From: Tritrichomonas musculus
Lineage: Eukaryota > Parabasalia > Tritrichomonadida > Tritrichomonadidae
Length of the DNA stretch: 64,000 nt
Direction: 5' to 3'
Assembly: GCA_039105265.1 (NCBI GenBank)
Contig: JAPFFF010000011.1
Coordinates: 4,526,001 to 4,590,000 of the forward strand
Every line of letters starts with the position of its first letter. Position 1 is the stretch's first letter. The position numbers and the translations under genes are program-made. Shown here piece after piece: positions 10,669-20,600 of this stretch. The notes below the pieces were generated by a model that made no database searches, was not told the DNA's origin, and was given only the letters and a program-made list of their open reading frames with translations.

Positions 10669-11904
10669 TCATTCTTTTCGTTTTCTCTTTTTTATAATAT
10701 ATTCGTTGATTTTTTGATCAACTAATTCCATTTCTTCATTCCTTAATTGCTGATTCTTTCTGTATTCAGGTACATTTTGAACGATCTCTTCATGGAATTG
10801 GTTAATTTCTGGTGTTATTTTATTTGTTATTTTATTTCGAAGTTCTGTTATTTCTGTTTGGAATGGTTTATCATTAATGGACGCTTTACAAGGCTTATTT
10901 AATTGAAGACTTTCGAGCTCTAGATCAAGCCTAGTTTCAAATGGATACTGCAAATAACCATTACGGCTTATCTGTGGAAGTAAAGCATGAATACGTGCAT
11001 ATTCATGCTTTTCTTGAAATTTAATCTCAATAGACTTAGCTTCTTGAAATTCTTCAGGCGTAATTTCAATGAATGCATTAAGAAGACAATGAAGTGGACT
11101 ACTGTTCAATTTTTGCATTTTTTCAATTTGGAAAAAAGCTTTGTTTTTTGTCCAGAATTCGGCCATATCATTAGAAGATGATGGAGGTCCTGGAGGCATG
11201 ATAGCTTTTCCATTTGCACGACAACTAGGAGGAGCTAATTTAAGACTCCAATGAACTATTTCTCCACTAGTTTCTTTGATTGGCGGTGCTTTTTTGCAAT
11301 TGAATATTTTTTCAATTTCTTGATCAGTTGGAAGAGGTAAGAAAAACTGTTCAACTCGACTCCATACGTTATTTGAATTTGTCGCAGCTGCACGTGCTCT
11401 ATCAGAATGCGTTACATTACTTCTTTTGTGATTTCTGTTATCAGTTCGTCGATTCGGATTGTTTTTTTGTGGTTGAGATGAGAAAGAACGAAGAGGAATA
11501 TTCATTGATGGATTTGGTGAAAGAGAATTTTGACTTAATCCACCTACGAGATGTTGAAAAGCCACTCGGCTGTTGGAGGTAATTGGTGATTGATTTTGTT
11601 GTTTCGAATTTGTGTAAATGTTAATCTGATTATCAAGACGAGCATATTGCAGATTATAATTACTTTGCGATTCTTCTAGTTGAGGTACAAGGTTATTTAA
11701 TTCTTCATAAAAAGGGATAAGATCTGGTCCAAAATCGACAGGCTGGCCTGATTTAAATGATGACGACGCAATACTTTTATCAATAAGTCGATTTAATACT
11801 TGTGTAGAGTCTTTCTTTATGCACAGTTGGCCACTATTAATATACTGTGGCGACAGAGCAGGACTAGTCTGTGAATAATGAATTTTGTTGTGATAAAGAA
11901 AGAA
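10669..11904 (-). CDS. Hypothetical protein, 5' end unclear (no ATG at the natural start)
   Basis: The frame is open without a stop from 11904 to the stop at 10669, 411 sense codons, but its first ATG is at 11505. The stretch between about 11850 and 11505 reads like protein (an amphipathic run QVLNRLIDKSIASSSF, then a helix around FYEELNNLVPQLEESQ), so the real N terminus probably lies upstream of 11505. No ATG exists in that part in this frame, and no GTATGT donor or branch/acceptor motif for a first exon was found. A TCATTATTC initiator-like motif at about 11873-11881 would start transcription just before this stretch. The rest has an S/N/R-rich zone, a motif WSRVEQFFLPLPTDQ, a glutamate-rich helical middle and a basic C terminus (KKRKRK) that could be a nuclear signal. 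Family not recognised. Confidence 0.6.
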   Translation of the reverse strand, partial: FFLYHNKIHYSQTSPALSPQYINSGQLCIKKDSTQVLNRLIDKSIASSSFKSGQPVDFGPDLIPFYEELNNLVPQLEESQSNYNLQYARLDNQINIYTNSKQQNQSPITSNSRVAFQHLVGGLSQNSLSPNPSMNIPLRSFSSQPQKNNPNRRTDNRNHKRSNVTHSDRARAAATNSNNVWSRVEQFFLPLPTDQEIEKIFNCKKAPPIKETSGEIVHWSLKLAPPSCRANGKAIMPPGPPSSSNDMAEFWTKNKAFFQIEKMQKLNSSPLHCLLNAFIEITPEEFQEAKSIEIKFQEKHEYARIHALLPQISRNGYLQYPFETRLDLELESLQLNKPCKASINDKPFQTEITELRNKITNKITPEINQFHEEIVQNVPEYRKNQQLRNEEMELVDQKINEYIIKKRKRKE

Positions 11905-12080
11905 TCAAAAAAATTAATTTTTTTATATATTTAAAAAGGCCAATATTGACCTATAACGTTCAGTTTAATTACACTTTGCTACATTTCAAAAATATATCTA
12001 AATTTTTGAAATAATTTTAATCGTCAATCAAGATTCAAACGATTAATATTGAATAACTATTTGCTCGAATTTTTTATTCA
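11905..12080. other. Divergent promoter region
   Basis: Short AT-rich spacer between the minus-strand hypothetical gene and the Sec16-like gene. It contains TCAAT motifs near 12023-12080, one of them (TTCAATG) overlapping the Sec16-like ATG. Neither transcription start is certain. Confidence 0.4.
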
Positions 12081-15000
12081 ATGTCTCAAGAAAATGATTT
12101 AAATTTACAGCAAGAAAACATAAATTCAACAGATAATGCGACAGCTTCTTTATTTCCAAATTCAACATTTGAAGGGGAAAATATAACCGATTCCGAACAA
12201 AACACTGAACTATCTAATTTATTCCAAGATCAAACTGAAAAATTAGATGGAAATAATACCAATGACACGAAAGAAATCAGTAATTTATTTAATAACAGCG
12301 ATAATATTAATTTAGCTGCTGCATCTTCATTGTTTGGCGATTCTTCTTACAGTCAAAATGAAAGGCAGCAAACAATTACTAGTGATCAACAACATTATAA
12401 TGATAATAATGAAAATCATGTTGAAAGTTATCCCAATCAAACCGAAAATAATAATTTTAACAATTTTCAAGAACAACAGCAAAATTTTGATCAGCAACCA
12501 GGTACAATTCAACAACAACAGCAAATATTGCAAACACCATTTAATGAACAACAACAATTACAAGATCACCATACTCAACAACATCATGATTTATATCAAC
12601 AAGAACTATCACAAAATCAATGTATCCAATATCAACAACCATCACAAGGCCAGCTTATTCAACATCAGCAACAACCTTCACAAGATCAATACAGCAACCA
12701 GCCTCAAAAAATGAATTTAATTCAGCCACAAGGACAATATGTTCAACAACAAGATCAGTTTATTCAGCAACAACAACCTTTACAAGATCAATATTCTCAG
12801 CAACAACAAGATTTAATCCAACAACCATCACAAGAACAATATGTTCAACAACAAGATCAGTTTATTCAGCAACAACAATCTTCACAAGATCATTATTCTC
12901 AGCAACAACAAGATTTAATCCAACAACCATCACAAGGTCAGTATATTCAACAACAATCATCTCAAGATCAGTTTATTCAGCAACAACAAAATTTGTATCA
13001 ACCTAAAACTGCTTATAATTACTCTCAACCACCACAACCATCTTATCAACAATATCAGCAACAATATATTCCTAATAATCAATATGAAAACTCAAATCAA
13101 CAGCAACACCAACAAATTCAGTCAACACAGCCACCCCCTCCTGTTACTTACGGTGTATTTGTTCCTCCTCAGCAAGCTCCGCAGATTCCACCACCTCCAT
13201 CATCACATCAACAATACGGATATTCGCAACAGCCAACTTTCAATGGCTCATATAATCCTCCACAAATATCACAGCAACATCAAGAACAGCCAAAATTTCC
13301 TAATTACCAAAATTCGCCAATGAAAGCAAATATCCCACCACCACCAAAGGGACCTTCACCAACCTACTTCACACCTCATTCTCAAAACCAACAACCTTAC
13401 TCTCCAAAGAGGATCTTCATACCTGGCGCATCCAATATGTCTCCATCAACTAGTGCATCACAAATAAACCAGCAACAAGGCAATTACGCTTTACCCCAGC
13501 AGCATTCAACTCCTCAAAAGCAAAATTCCGCTCCAACCAGCTATCAACAACAACAGCAGCAGCAACAGCCAGCGCAATCACCAAGATCTCCAGGTACAAT
13601 CAAGCGTATACCAGTTGTTGTTGCACCATATATACCAGGACAAACTAATCCTGCTGTTTCAGTTAAGCCAATGCAAGTTTCATCCCAACAAAACGAGCAA
13701 CCAACATTCACGCAACCATCTCCAATTTACCAACAAAATCCAACAGAAAGCACAGCAAGCAAGTTCAAACCACCGCCACCTATGCAACCACCTCAACAAT
13801 TTCAACCACCTCCAAAGATATCAGATAATGAATCAATCAAATTCAAACCACCACCACCAATCCAGCCACAGCCACAACCACAACAGACCCAACAACCACA
13901 ATTTCCACAGCCTCCACCTTTAAAGCAGCCACCTCCCTTGAATCAAGCCAACATTTCTTATCAGCCAAATATCCCCTCAAATGAAACATCAAAGTTCAAG
14001 GCGCCACCGCCAATCAATCAGCCACCGCCAACTCACCAGCCTTACGTGCCGGCCTCACTCCAGCAGCCCAAGAAGGAAGAAGAAAGCAAAAATCATTTCC
14101 AGCGTCCTCCACCGATGCCGACAGTCACTCCCGGCCAGCCAACTTCTTCCTTCCAGCCTCCTCCGCAGCTCCCGAAGGCTCCGCCGCCTGTTCCGGTGAG
14201 CGGGATCTACATTCCTGACCAAGGACGTGTTCAGGGCGGCGAAAAGAAAGAAGCGCCGCAAGAAACGATCCCAAAACCACCTCACTTCACACAACCGCCG
14301 CCATTTACACCACCGCAGGGCCACACCACTTCACACTACGTCCCTGGCCAGTCCAGGCAGCTCTACGTCCCGGGCATGAAGCAGCCGGGCGAAGAGAAAA
14401 AGGAAGATGAAATTGAAAAGGTCAATTTTATTGACTCAAAACCGTTTCCAACCGCTCCTCCACCTGTTCTGGCCCCGAGTCTGCCAGGCGAGCCAAAGAC
14501 AGCCTTCTTGAAGCCGCCGCCGATGCCGGCGCCTCTCCCAGTCGGCGTCAGAGTCACCGGCGCGAAGGAGAGTGTCAGACAGCGAACGAAGACGAAGAAG
14601 AAGAAGAACGTCATAAGAGAAAAAAATTTCCAGCCGTCTCCAATTCCTCACTTCCAGACGCCGGAGGCCGTGGCTGAGCGTGGAAGCGCAGTACCGCACA
14701 GCCAGACAACAGGCGAGTTATCATTCGAGGCAAGCGAGTACGAGTACGAGTACGTCGACGAAAGCGAGAGCTCGCAGTCGCCCTTCAAGAAAAGCATCTC
14801 CGAGCCGAGCAGCGTGGTGCCGTTGACCGAGCCCTTCTTCAGCAAGAGGAAGCCAATCGTGGCCTTCGGATTCGGCGGGCTCCTCCTGCTGAGATCAAAG
14901 ACAGGCAGAAGCCGCGATGAAGATGGCAGGAAGAGCTCTGACTCTGTCGACTTGCTGAAAATCGACGAGCTTTTCGAAGGAGACTCAATTGTGGAGCAGC

Positions 15001-17228
15001 TGAGGACCTTCGGCACTCTGAGTGACGAGGACAAATTCGTGGAGTCGCAGATCAGGTCTTCCGAGGAATGCCAGCAGAAGCTTCTGTGGGCTGCCGCACG
15101 CGTCTTCATCGAGGAAGAAAGACGCGAGGATTCAAAAGACAGAACCAAAATAAACACAATTCTGCAGACATTCAGAGAGAACCTGAAGAAGGAAGGAACG
15201 CCTGAATCAGCGCTCATCACAATTCTCAATGACAAATCAGAAAAGCGCGAACCAACAAAACCAAAACCAGACACTGAAACTGAAACTGAAGCAGCAAACA
15301 TTGAAATTGAAAAAGAAAACACTGAAGATAATACTGAAGCCGAAACAGCAAATAATGAATCTGAAAAAGAAAACACTGAAGATAATACTGAAGCCGAAAC
15401 AGCAAACATTGAATCTGAAAAAGAAAACACTGAAGATAATGCTGAAACTGATGCAACAAACACTGAAGATAACAATAATACTGAAGCTGAAAAAGAAAGC
15501 ATTGAAGGCAATACTGATGATAAAAATGAAGGCGAAAGTGATGCTGGTGATGAAAATGAAATGAATGATCAGATTGAAATCGAGGAAGAAGAGGAAGATT
15601 ATGGCGGCTGTGATTTACTCGAGGAAGTTCAGAAAAGAATTGTTGAATCTGGCGAAGAAGCGGCGCTTCGTTTTGCAGTCCGGCACGAGCTGTGGCCCGT
15701 TGCACTCATCATTTCGTCCTCTCTTTCGTCCGAGTCGTCGCAGGCCACGATTTCCAAGTACATAAAGAGAGAAGTTGCAGCGAAAGGCGACAGTCTGAGC
15801 GATCTTTCGACTGTTCTTTCTGTCCTCGCCGGCGTCGGCAGCGACAGGTTCAGCAAGTCGACATGGAAGGCTACGTTGAAGTCGATTCTTCTCCATCTGA
15901 CGCCAGTCTCGCAGCGAACCTCGCTCAAAAAGATGACGCTGATGCTTGAAAGGAACGAATTGAGCTCCGCGTCGCTTGCGTGTCGAATTCTTTCGAATCT
16001 TCATCTTGCATCGAAGATGAAGAATTCATTGAATGACTTCGAATTTGATTGTTTTGTCAATTCGTTTGTCAAAAAGTCGCCGGCATCGTCATCCGTCCTT
16101 CAAATAGCAACTTTGTTTGTCTCAGGAAAGGATAAAGAAAACTTCAACTTGAGGCTGCTCTACGCGGGCGCCCTCGCTGACTTCGGATTCAGTCAGAAAT
16201 CGAAGGAAGAAGTCGATAAAATCAAGGAAAAAGTCGGAAAGGACAGTTCGTCGTTCGTGTTTGCATGCAGGCTTCTAAACAGCTTGGAATCGTTGAATGA
16301 AAAAGTTGACGAAGAAGCAATCAAAGTTGTTCCTCTTAAGAAGGAAGACCTGCCCTCGCAAGAGAAGCCCAAATCTCCTTCAGGAAGCAACTTCTTCGTC
16401 CCAATGGCAGCACTCATTCCAGGCCTGAGCAACAACAGCAACAGCACGAATAACGGCTTGAGAAATCAGCCAAACATCCCGCCTTTCCATGGAAGTAGCC
16501 CGCTGACGCCGACGCCTTCGAACTCGTCTGCGAATCATCCAAAATTCGTCAGCACGACGACAGCGGCTTCTTCTTCGTCCTCGTCTTCTTCTTTCTACGA
16601 CGCGAACGCTTTGTCGCCGAAGTCATCGAGTCCAATCAGCCTCTACCCGAAGACGCCTGCGGTTGGCAACGTCGACGCGGCAGACAGCGGAGAAGACAGC
16701 AACAAAAGCGAGAATGTGAATGAGAAGAAGAATGCCGCGAGTGACGAGGAGAAGGAGAAGGCGAAGGCGAAGAGCGAGAGCCAGAAGGAAGAGGAGAAGC
16801 CAAAGCGAGGATGGTTCTCAAGCCTCTTCTCAAAGCTGAACCCGTTCAGCAGCAGCTCGAAAGTCGTCGACCTGAGCGAGCACGACAACGGCGAGATGGT
16901 CTGGAACGGGCACAGGTACGTGATGAAGGGACACGAAAACGACGAGGACAGCAAGGGAATCCCGCCGCCGCCAAAGGGACTCGCGCCAGCTTCAAAGGCA
17001 AAGTCTTCGCCTTTCCCAATGTCCGAGCCGGCCACTGAAGCAGCCCTGAATCAGGCAGCACCGCCGCCTCCTGGACCTGCTGCAGGCGAGTCAAGTCTGC
17101 CGCCGCCTCCAGCTGGAGGTTCTGTGCCTCCTCCTCCCCCAGGCGGCCCACTCACAGCACCGCCAATTGGAGCTGTTGCGCCTGTTGGCAGGACGAGAGT
17201 TTCGAAGAGATATGTTGCAAACTTTTAA
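12081..17228 (+). CDS. SEC16: Sec16-like COPII coat scaffold
   Basis: 1715 residues. Residues 1-880 are low complexity: N/E/D-rich, then glutamine-rich repeats (about 130-320), then proline-rich with FKPPPP-type motifs. The conserved central part starts near 923 with VAFGFGGLLLL, as in Sec16 proteins, which have a GFGG strand there. After an acidic T/E/N repeat (1070-1150) comes the helical solenoid with EEAALRFAVRHELWPVALIIS (about 1190-1210), matching the Sec16 block GDREKAIEYALSxxLWxHALLIAS. Near the C terminus GWFSSLF and MVWNGHRYVMKG (about 1606), followed by IPPPPKG, match the Sec16 C-terminal block, which binds Sec23/Sec12. Sec16 marks ER exit sites and organises COPII vesicle budding. 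Base composition changes abruptly inside the gene (see findings). The final PPP-rich tail ends RTRVSKRYVANF. Confidence 0.8.
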   Translation: MSQENDLNLQQENINSTDNATASLFPNSTFEGENITDSEQNTELSNLFQDQTEKLDGNNTNDTKEISNLFNNSDNINLAAASSLFGDSSYSQNERQQTITSDQQHYNDNNENHVESYPNQTENNNFNNFQEQQQNFDQQPGTIQQQQQILQTPFNEQQQLQDHHTQQHHDLYQQELSQNQCIQYQQPSQGQLIQHQQQPSQDQYSNQPQKMNLIQPQGQYVQQQDQFIQQQQPLQDQYSQQQQDLIQQPSQEQYVQQQDQFIQQQQSSQDHYSQQQQDLIQQPSQGQYIQQQSSQDQFIQQQQNLYQPKTAYNYSQPPQPSYQQYQQQYIPNNQYENSNQQQHQQIQSTQPPPPVTYGVFVPPQQAPQIPPPPSSHQQYGYSQQPTFNGSYNPPQISQQHQEQPKFPNYQNSPMKANIPPPPKGPSPTYFTPHSQNQQPYSPKRIFIPGASNMSPSTSASQINQQQGNYALPQQHSTPQKQNSAPTSYQQQQQQQQPAQSPRSPGTIKRIPVVVAPYIPGQTNPAVSVKPMQVSSQQNEQPTFTQPSPIYQQNPTESTASKFKPPPPMQPPQQFQPPPKISDNESIKFKPPPPIQPQPQPQQTQQPQFPQPPPLKQPPPLNQANISYQPNIPSNETSKFKAPPPINQPPPTHQPYVPASLQQPKKEEESKNHFQRPPPMPTVTPGQPTSSFQPPPQLPKAPPPVPVSGIYIPDQGRVQGGEKKEAPQETIPKPPHFTQPPPFTPPQGHTTSHYVPGQSRQLYVPGMKQPGEEKKEDEIEKVNFIDSKPFPTAPPPVLAPSLPGEPKTAFLKPPPMPAPLPVGVRVTGAKESVRQRTKTKKKKNVIREKNFQPSPIPHFQTPEAVAERGSAVPHSQTTGELSFEASEYEYEYVDESESSQSPFKKSISEPSSVVPLTEPFFSKRKPIVAFGFGGLLLLRSKTGRSRDEDGRKSSDSVDLLKIDELFEGDSIVEQLRTFGTLSDEDKFVESQIRSSEECQQKLLWAAARVFIEEERREDSKDRTKINTILQTFRENLKKEGTPESALITILNDKSEKREPTKPKPDTETETEAANIEIEKENTEDNTEAETANNESEKENTEDNTEAETANIESEKENTEDNAETDATNTEDNNNTEAEKESIEGNTDDKNEGESDAGDENEMNDQIEIEEEEEDYGGCDLLEEVQKRIVESGEEAALRFAVRHELWPVALIISSSLSSESSQATISKYIKREVAAKGDSLSDLSTVLSVLAGVGSDRFSKSTWKATLKSILLHLTPVSQRTSLKKMTLMLERNELSSASLACRILSNLHLASKMKNSLNDFEFDCFVNSFVKKSPASSSVLQIATLFVSGKDKENFNLRLLYAGALADFGFSQKSKEEVDKIKEKVGKDSSSFVFACRLLNSLESLNEKVDEEAIKVVPLKKEDLPSQEKPKSPSGSNFFVPMAALIPGLSNNSNSTNNGLRNQPNIPPFHGSSPLTPTPSNSSANHPKFVSTTTAASSSSSSSSFYDANALSPKSSSPISLYPKTPAVGNVDAADSGEDSNKSENVNEKKNAASDEEKEKAKAKSESQKEEEKPKRGWFSSLFSKLNPFSSSSKVVDLSEHDNGEMVWNGHRYVMKGHENDEDSKGIPPPPKGLAPASKAKSSPFPMSEPATEAALNQAAPPPPGPAAGESSLPPPPAGGSVPPPPPGGPLTAPPIGAVAPVGRTRVSKRYVANF
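12735..12990 (+). repeat. 102-bp glutamine-rich tandem repeat inside the Sec16-like gene
   Basis: A 102-base (34-residue) unit beginning CAATATGTTCAACAACAAGA repeats at about 12735 and 12837 with a partial third copy. Units differ at only a few positions, so the duplication is recent. It encodes QYVQQQDQFIQQQQ-type sequence in the disordered N-terminal region. Confidence 0.8.
15290..15480 (+). repeat. 54-bp acidic tandem repeat inside the Sec16-like gene
   Basis: An 18-residue unit reading roughly ESEKENTEDNTEAETANN repeats with a 54-base period (AAAGAAAAC at 15312, 15366, 15420). AT-rich, and inserted between two GC-richer blocks of the gene. Confidence 0.8.
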
Positions 17229-17637
17229 AATATATGTGACTTTTATTTGTATATTTTATAACTTTGTTCTACATTGAATAAAAAAAAAAAAAACCTGTTT
17301 TTTTTTTGTTTTGTTTTATAATTCAATAAAGTCTCGGGAAAAAAACCTGCCAACCTCACTTTAAAATCATTAATTTAATAATTTTTTTTATATTTATTTT
17401 ACTAGTTAGACTATTGGAAGTTTCTAAAAAAGTGTTTTTGAGCTTATTTTTAGCAAATATTTCTTTTATTTTTTAAAAGTTGGTAAGTTTTTCCATAGAC
17501 TTTATAAATGATGATTTTATAAAAAAAAGTTTGGTTTTTAATAATAAGTTTTGTTAGTAATCTTCTTTTATTTAAACAATGCACATGAACAATAAATAAA
17601 TAAAAATTTAATATAAAGTTACAATAAAGATAGAAAA

Positions 17638-17675
<38 letters not shown>

Positions 17676-17678
17676 AAG
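17229..17678. other. Intergenic between convergent genes, with a T35 run
   Basis: 450 bases after the Sec16-like stop and before the TOR stop. Contains A- and T-runs (A14 at about 17280, T35 at 17640-17674), and an AATAAAG motif near 17324. The T35 run ends 4 bases past the TOR stop codon; on the TOR coding strand it is a poly(A) run directly after the stop, so it could reflect a poly(A) signal zone. Confidence 0.6.
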
Positions 17679-20600
17679 TTACCAAAAAGGGCACCACCCG
17701 CTGTACATTCTGCTCAATATGTATGGGTCAGAAGCTGTGTTAATCAGCTTTGTAGCCTGGTTCTCCACTGACAACTTCTGGTCATCTCCTAAGTCGTTTC
17801 CAGTCAATTTCTGGTAGACTCTCTTCCTCATCTCCACGCTTGACTGAATTCCGGCCTCTTCGGCAGGATGGTAGGACCTTGCTGCCGCTTCCTCGGCCTT
17901 TGCCTTCATCACAATCAGCGGCGGGGTGTTCAATGCAGCCTTCTTGTCCTCCTCGATGTCAGGGTCGACGAGTGGCTCGTGCACGAAAGTAGACAAGACC
18001 ATCACGAGCACTCTTTTATTTTCTCTCAAAATTTGAGACATGTTAACAAAACTAGTCAAAAAGTTCCCATTTACGCCGGTTGGTCCCATTGCTTTCACCA
18101 TCATTCTGGTCAGCCTGAAAGGCACCACTTCAGGGAGTAGAGCCCTTCGTGCAGCCCTCTCGAAACAGTCACCGAAATCGATGTGAATGACTTTTCCTGT
18201 GAATCTGTCAATTAGCAAGTTTGAAGGATGACGATCGCCCAAGCCGATGATGTAACCGACGATAGAAGTCATTCCAGTTGAGATGGCAAAAGTACTCGTC
18301 TGCTTCATCCACATTTCAGCATTCGACGCCTTCAGCCAGAAGAAGCTGGCCAAATCAGAATCAGGCGTATTCTTAAAGATTTTCTTTATAAGCTGAAGCT
18401 TTTGAATCTGAAGAAGAAGATCAAAAGGAACATCAGAGAAATTGTCAATGAGCGTGTATTCTTCCATTGGATCTCTATTATGTATTTTCCTTTGTCCTTC
18501 GATGATTGATCTCAGTGTCTCCGTTCCGGGGACCCATTGAACGAGTCCGTGTTGAAGAGACAAAGGAATGACTCCCATTGTTTGAATCATGTTTTGTTGG
18601 AAGAAGAAAGACTTGATAATGAGCGAATTAATAAGCCTGAAAAACTGCATAATTCGCTCATCTAGACGAAGGTCTTCGTGTCCTTTTAATAAGTATTGAT
18701 AGAAGTTTCCATCTTCACCACGAATGATTACATCTTTCGGCTGTTGTTTCGTCATGTAGACAGAGAATTGGCCTACAAAGTATTGAATGTGATTTACAGG
18801 TTTTGAAGGTTTATAAGTACAAGGAACAGCCATGAAAAATCCTGTTTTTTCATGCAGTTCTTTACTTATAGATGATAATCGAATGACTCTCACTCTCTTC
18901 AATTCTTCTCCGATTTTGTCTTGCATTATCTTGCACCATTGACTCAATTGGTCCATTGTATTCTTGATCTTTGGATCAAATATCTTTAAGATTTGATCAA
19001 GTGATTGAATGCTGCTTCCATATTGTTTGATGAATTGATAATGCATGTCACATTTCGGCTTTTTAACTAATTTCAAAATAGAATTCAATGAAATTAACAT
19101 CCTATCTATTCGATTTCGTTGATAATGCTCAAAAGCATCTGTGATGTATTGTAATACTCTTTCACTCCAAGTAACAGCAGCCATCAACATTGACTTACGA
19201 ATTAATTCAACTTCAGCATAAACTTGAGGTTTAAGTGAATTAAATTCTTCGAGAATTTTATTAGCAGCTAAACCACGAGCTTTGTTAGTTGAATGTTTCA
19301 TAACAATTACAGAAAATATTAATGCATGATAATGTTCTTTTAATAATGAAAGAACAGTGTTATGAACAAATGATGCAACTTCTTCAGAAGGATGACTTAA
19401 CTGAATTAATAGTTGAGGTGTTGCTTGGATTAATTGTTTAGGTTGAAGAGCTTCAATAAATGATGCTGTAGCTCTAAATATTCGCTCTTCATTCGCATGC
19501 TCAAAGAAAATGTTCAATAATTGAACAACATCAGGAAATGAAGGTGATAATTTCGCACACAATGTTAATGCATTAATTGCATTAGTTACATAATCTTCAA
19601 AATTGTCTTGGTCAAGAGATATTAATGATGCATTGACATCGCTCCATTTCCTAAGTTGTTCAACAACTGTTTGATCTGTTGTTAACTCTTTTAAGATTTG
19701 TGATGGTAAAATTAATGTTCCACAATTCTCTTGTGCTTTTTGAACATTTTTGATAACATCGGGTGATTCAAGATCAATCGATAAAGGCTGAAATCGTCGA
19801 TCTTTCTTGTTTTTAATTCGATTGACTTCTCGAGCGACATCTCGAAAATCAACAATGAAACCGAAGTTATCTATTGATGTTGAATTTGAAAAAACAGAAA
19901 ATTCAGGATTAGAAATCTTTGAAAATGATGAATACTTGTCTGAAAAAGAATCAACTACAATTTTAAGGTGATTGAAAGCATCTTTAATCACATCAATAGA
20001 ATCATTTTCATCACCTTCAAGTAACCATGATGCATATAAAAAGTGGCACCTTGAATTAAGAGGAGGATCGACAATTGTTGTAAGTTTCTTCATTTCACTT
20101 AAAGCACGTTGTTTCTCTCCAACATTCCAATGTAAAACAACATAACAAATCTTGTGTAAATCAGGAGATATTTCAAAATTAAAGTCAGGCAAAAGCAAAT
20201 CAAAAACATTTGAATGAATCTTTGTACCAAGAGTTGCTGACTTTAATGTAAAGAATTTAATTAAGTTGTCATCACGAGCATCAATCATTCTGACTCTGTT
20301 TGCAAGTAAATGAAACCATAAGTCAAAATCTTGAGGAGCTGTTTTTAACCTTTCATTCCAAACTTCATCAATGTCAGTTGCTTCATAATAATGAAACAAT
20401 CTTCTTTTCATTTCGCAGATCTCAACAAGTGTCTGTGCCATCTGCATCGTTTCGGGATGAACTCGTTGATTGTCAGCCAAAAAAGTTATCGGTCTAGAAG
20501 CAAGTAATGAAAATCCTTTGTCAATGAAGCCATCAACCATTTCAACATTCCCCTTGTGAATTGCATTCATTGCTTTCAATGCCATTCCAGGAACAGAATC

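Noticed and set aside
12334-13006. Plus-strand frames inside the glutamine-rich repeats
   Set aside because: Shadows of the CAA-rich repeat; they show the same 102-base period and no protein character.
14648-15511. 287-codon minus-strand frame opposite the Sec16-like gene
   Set aside because: Serine/leucine/valine-rich antisense translation caused by the GC-rich codons and acidic repeats of the Sec16-like gene; no independent promoter or motif.
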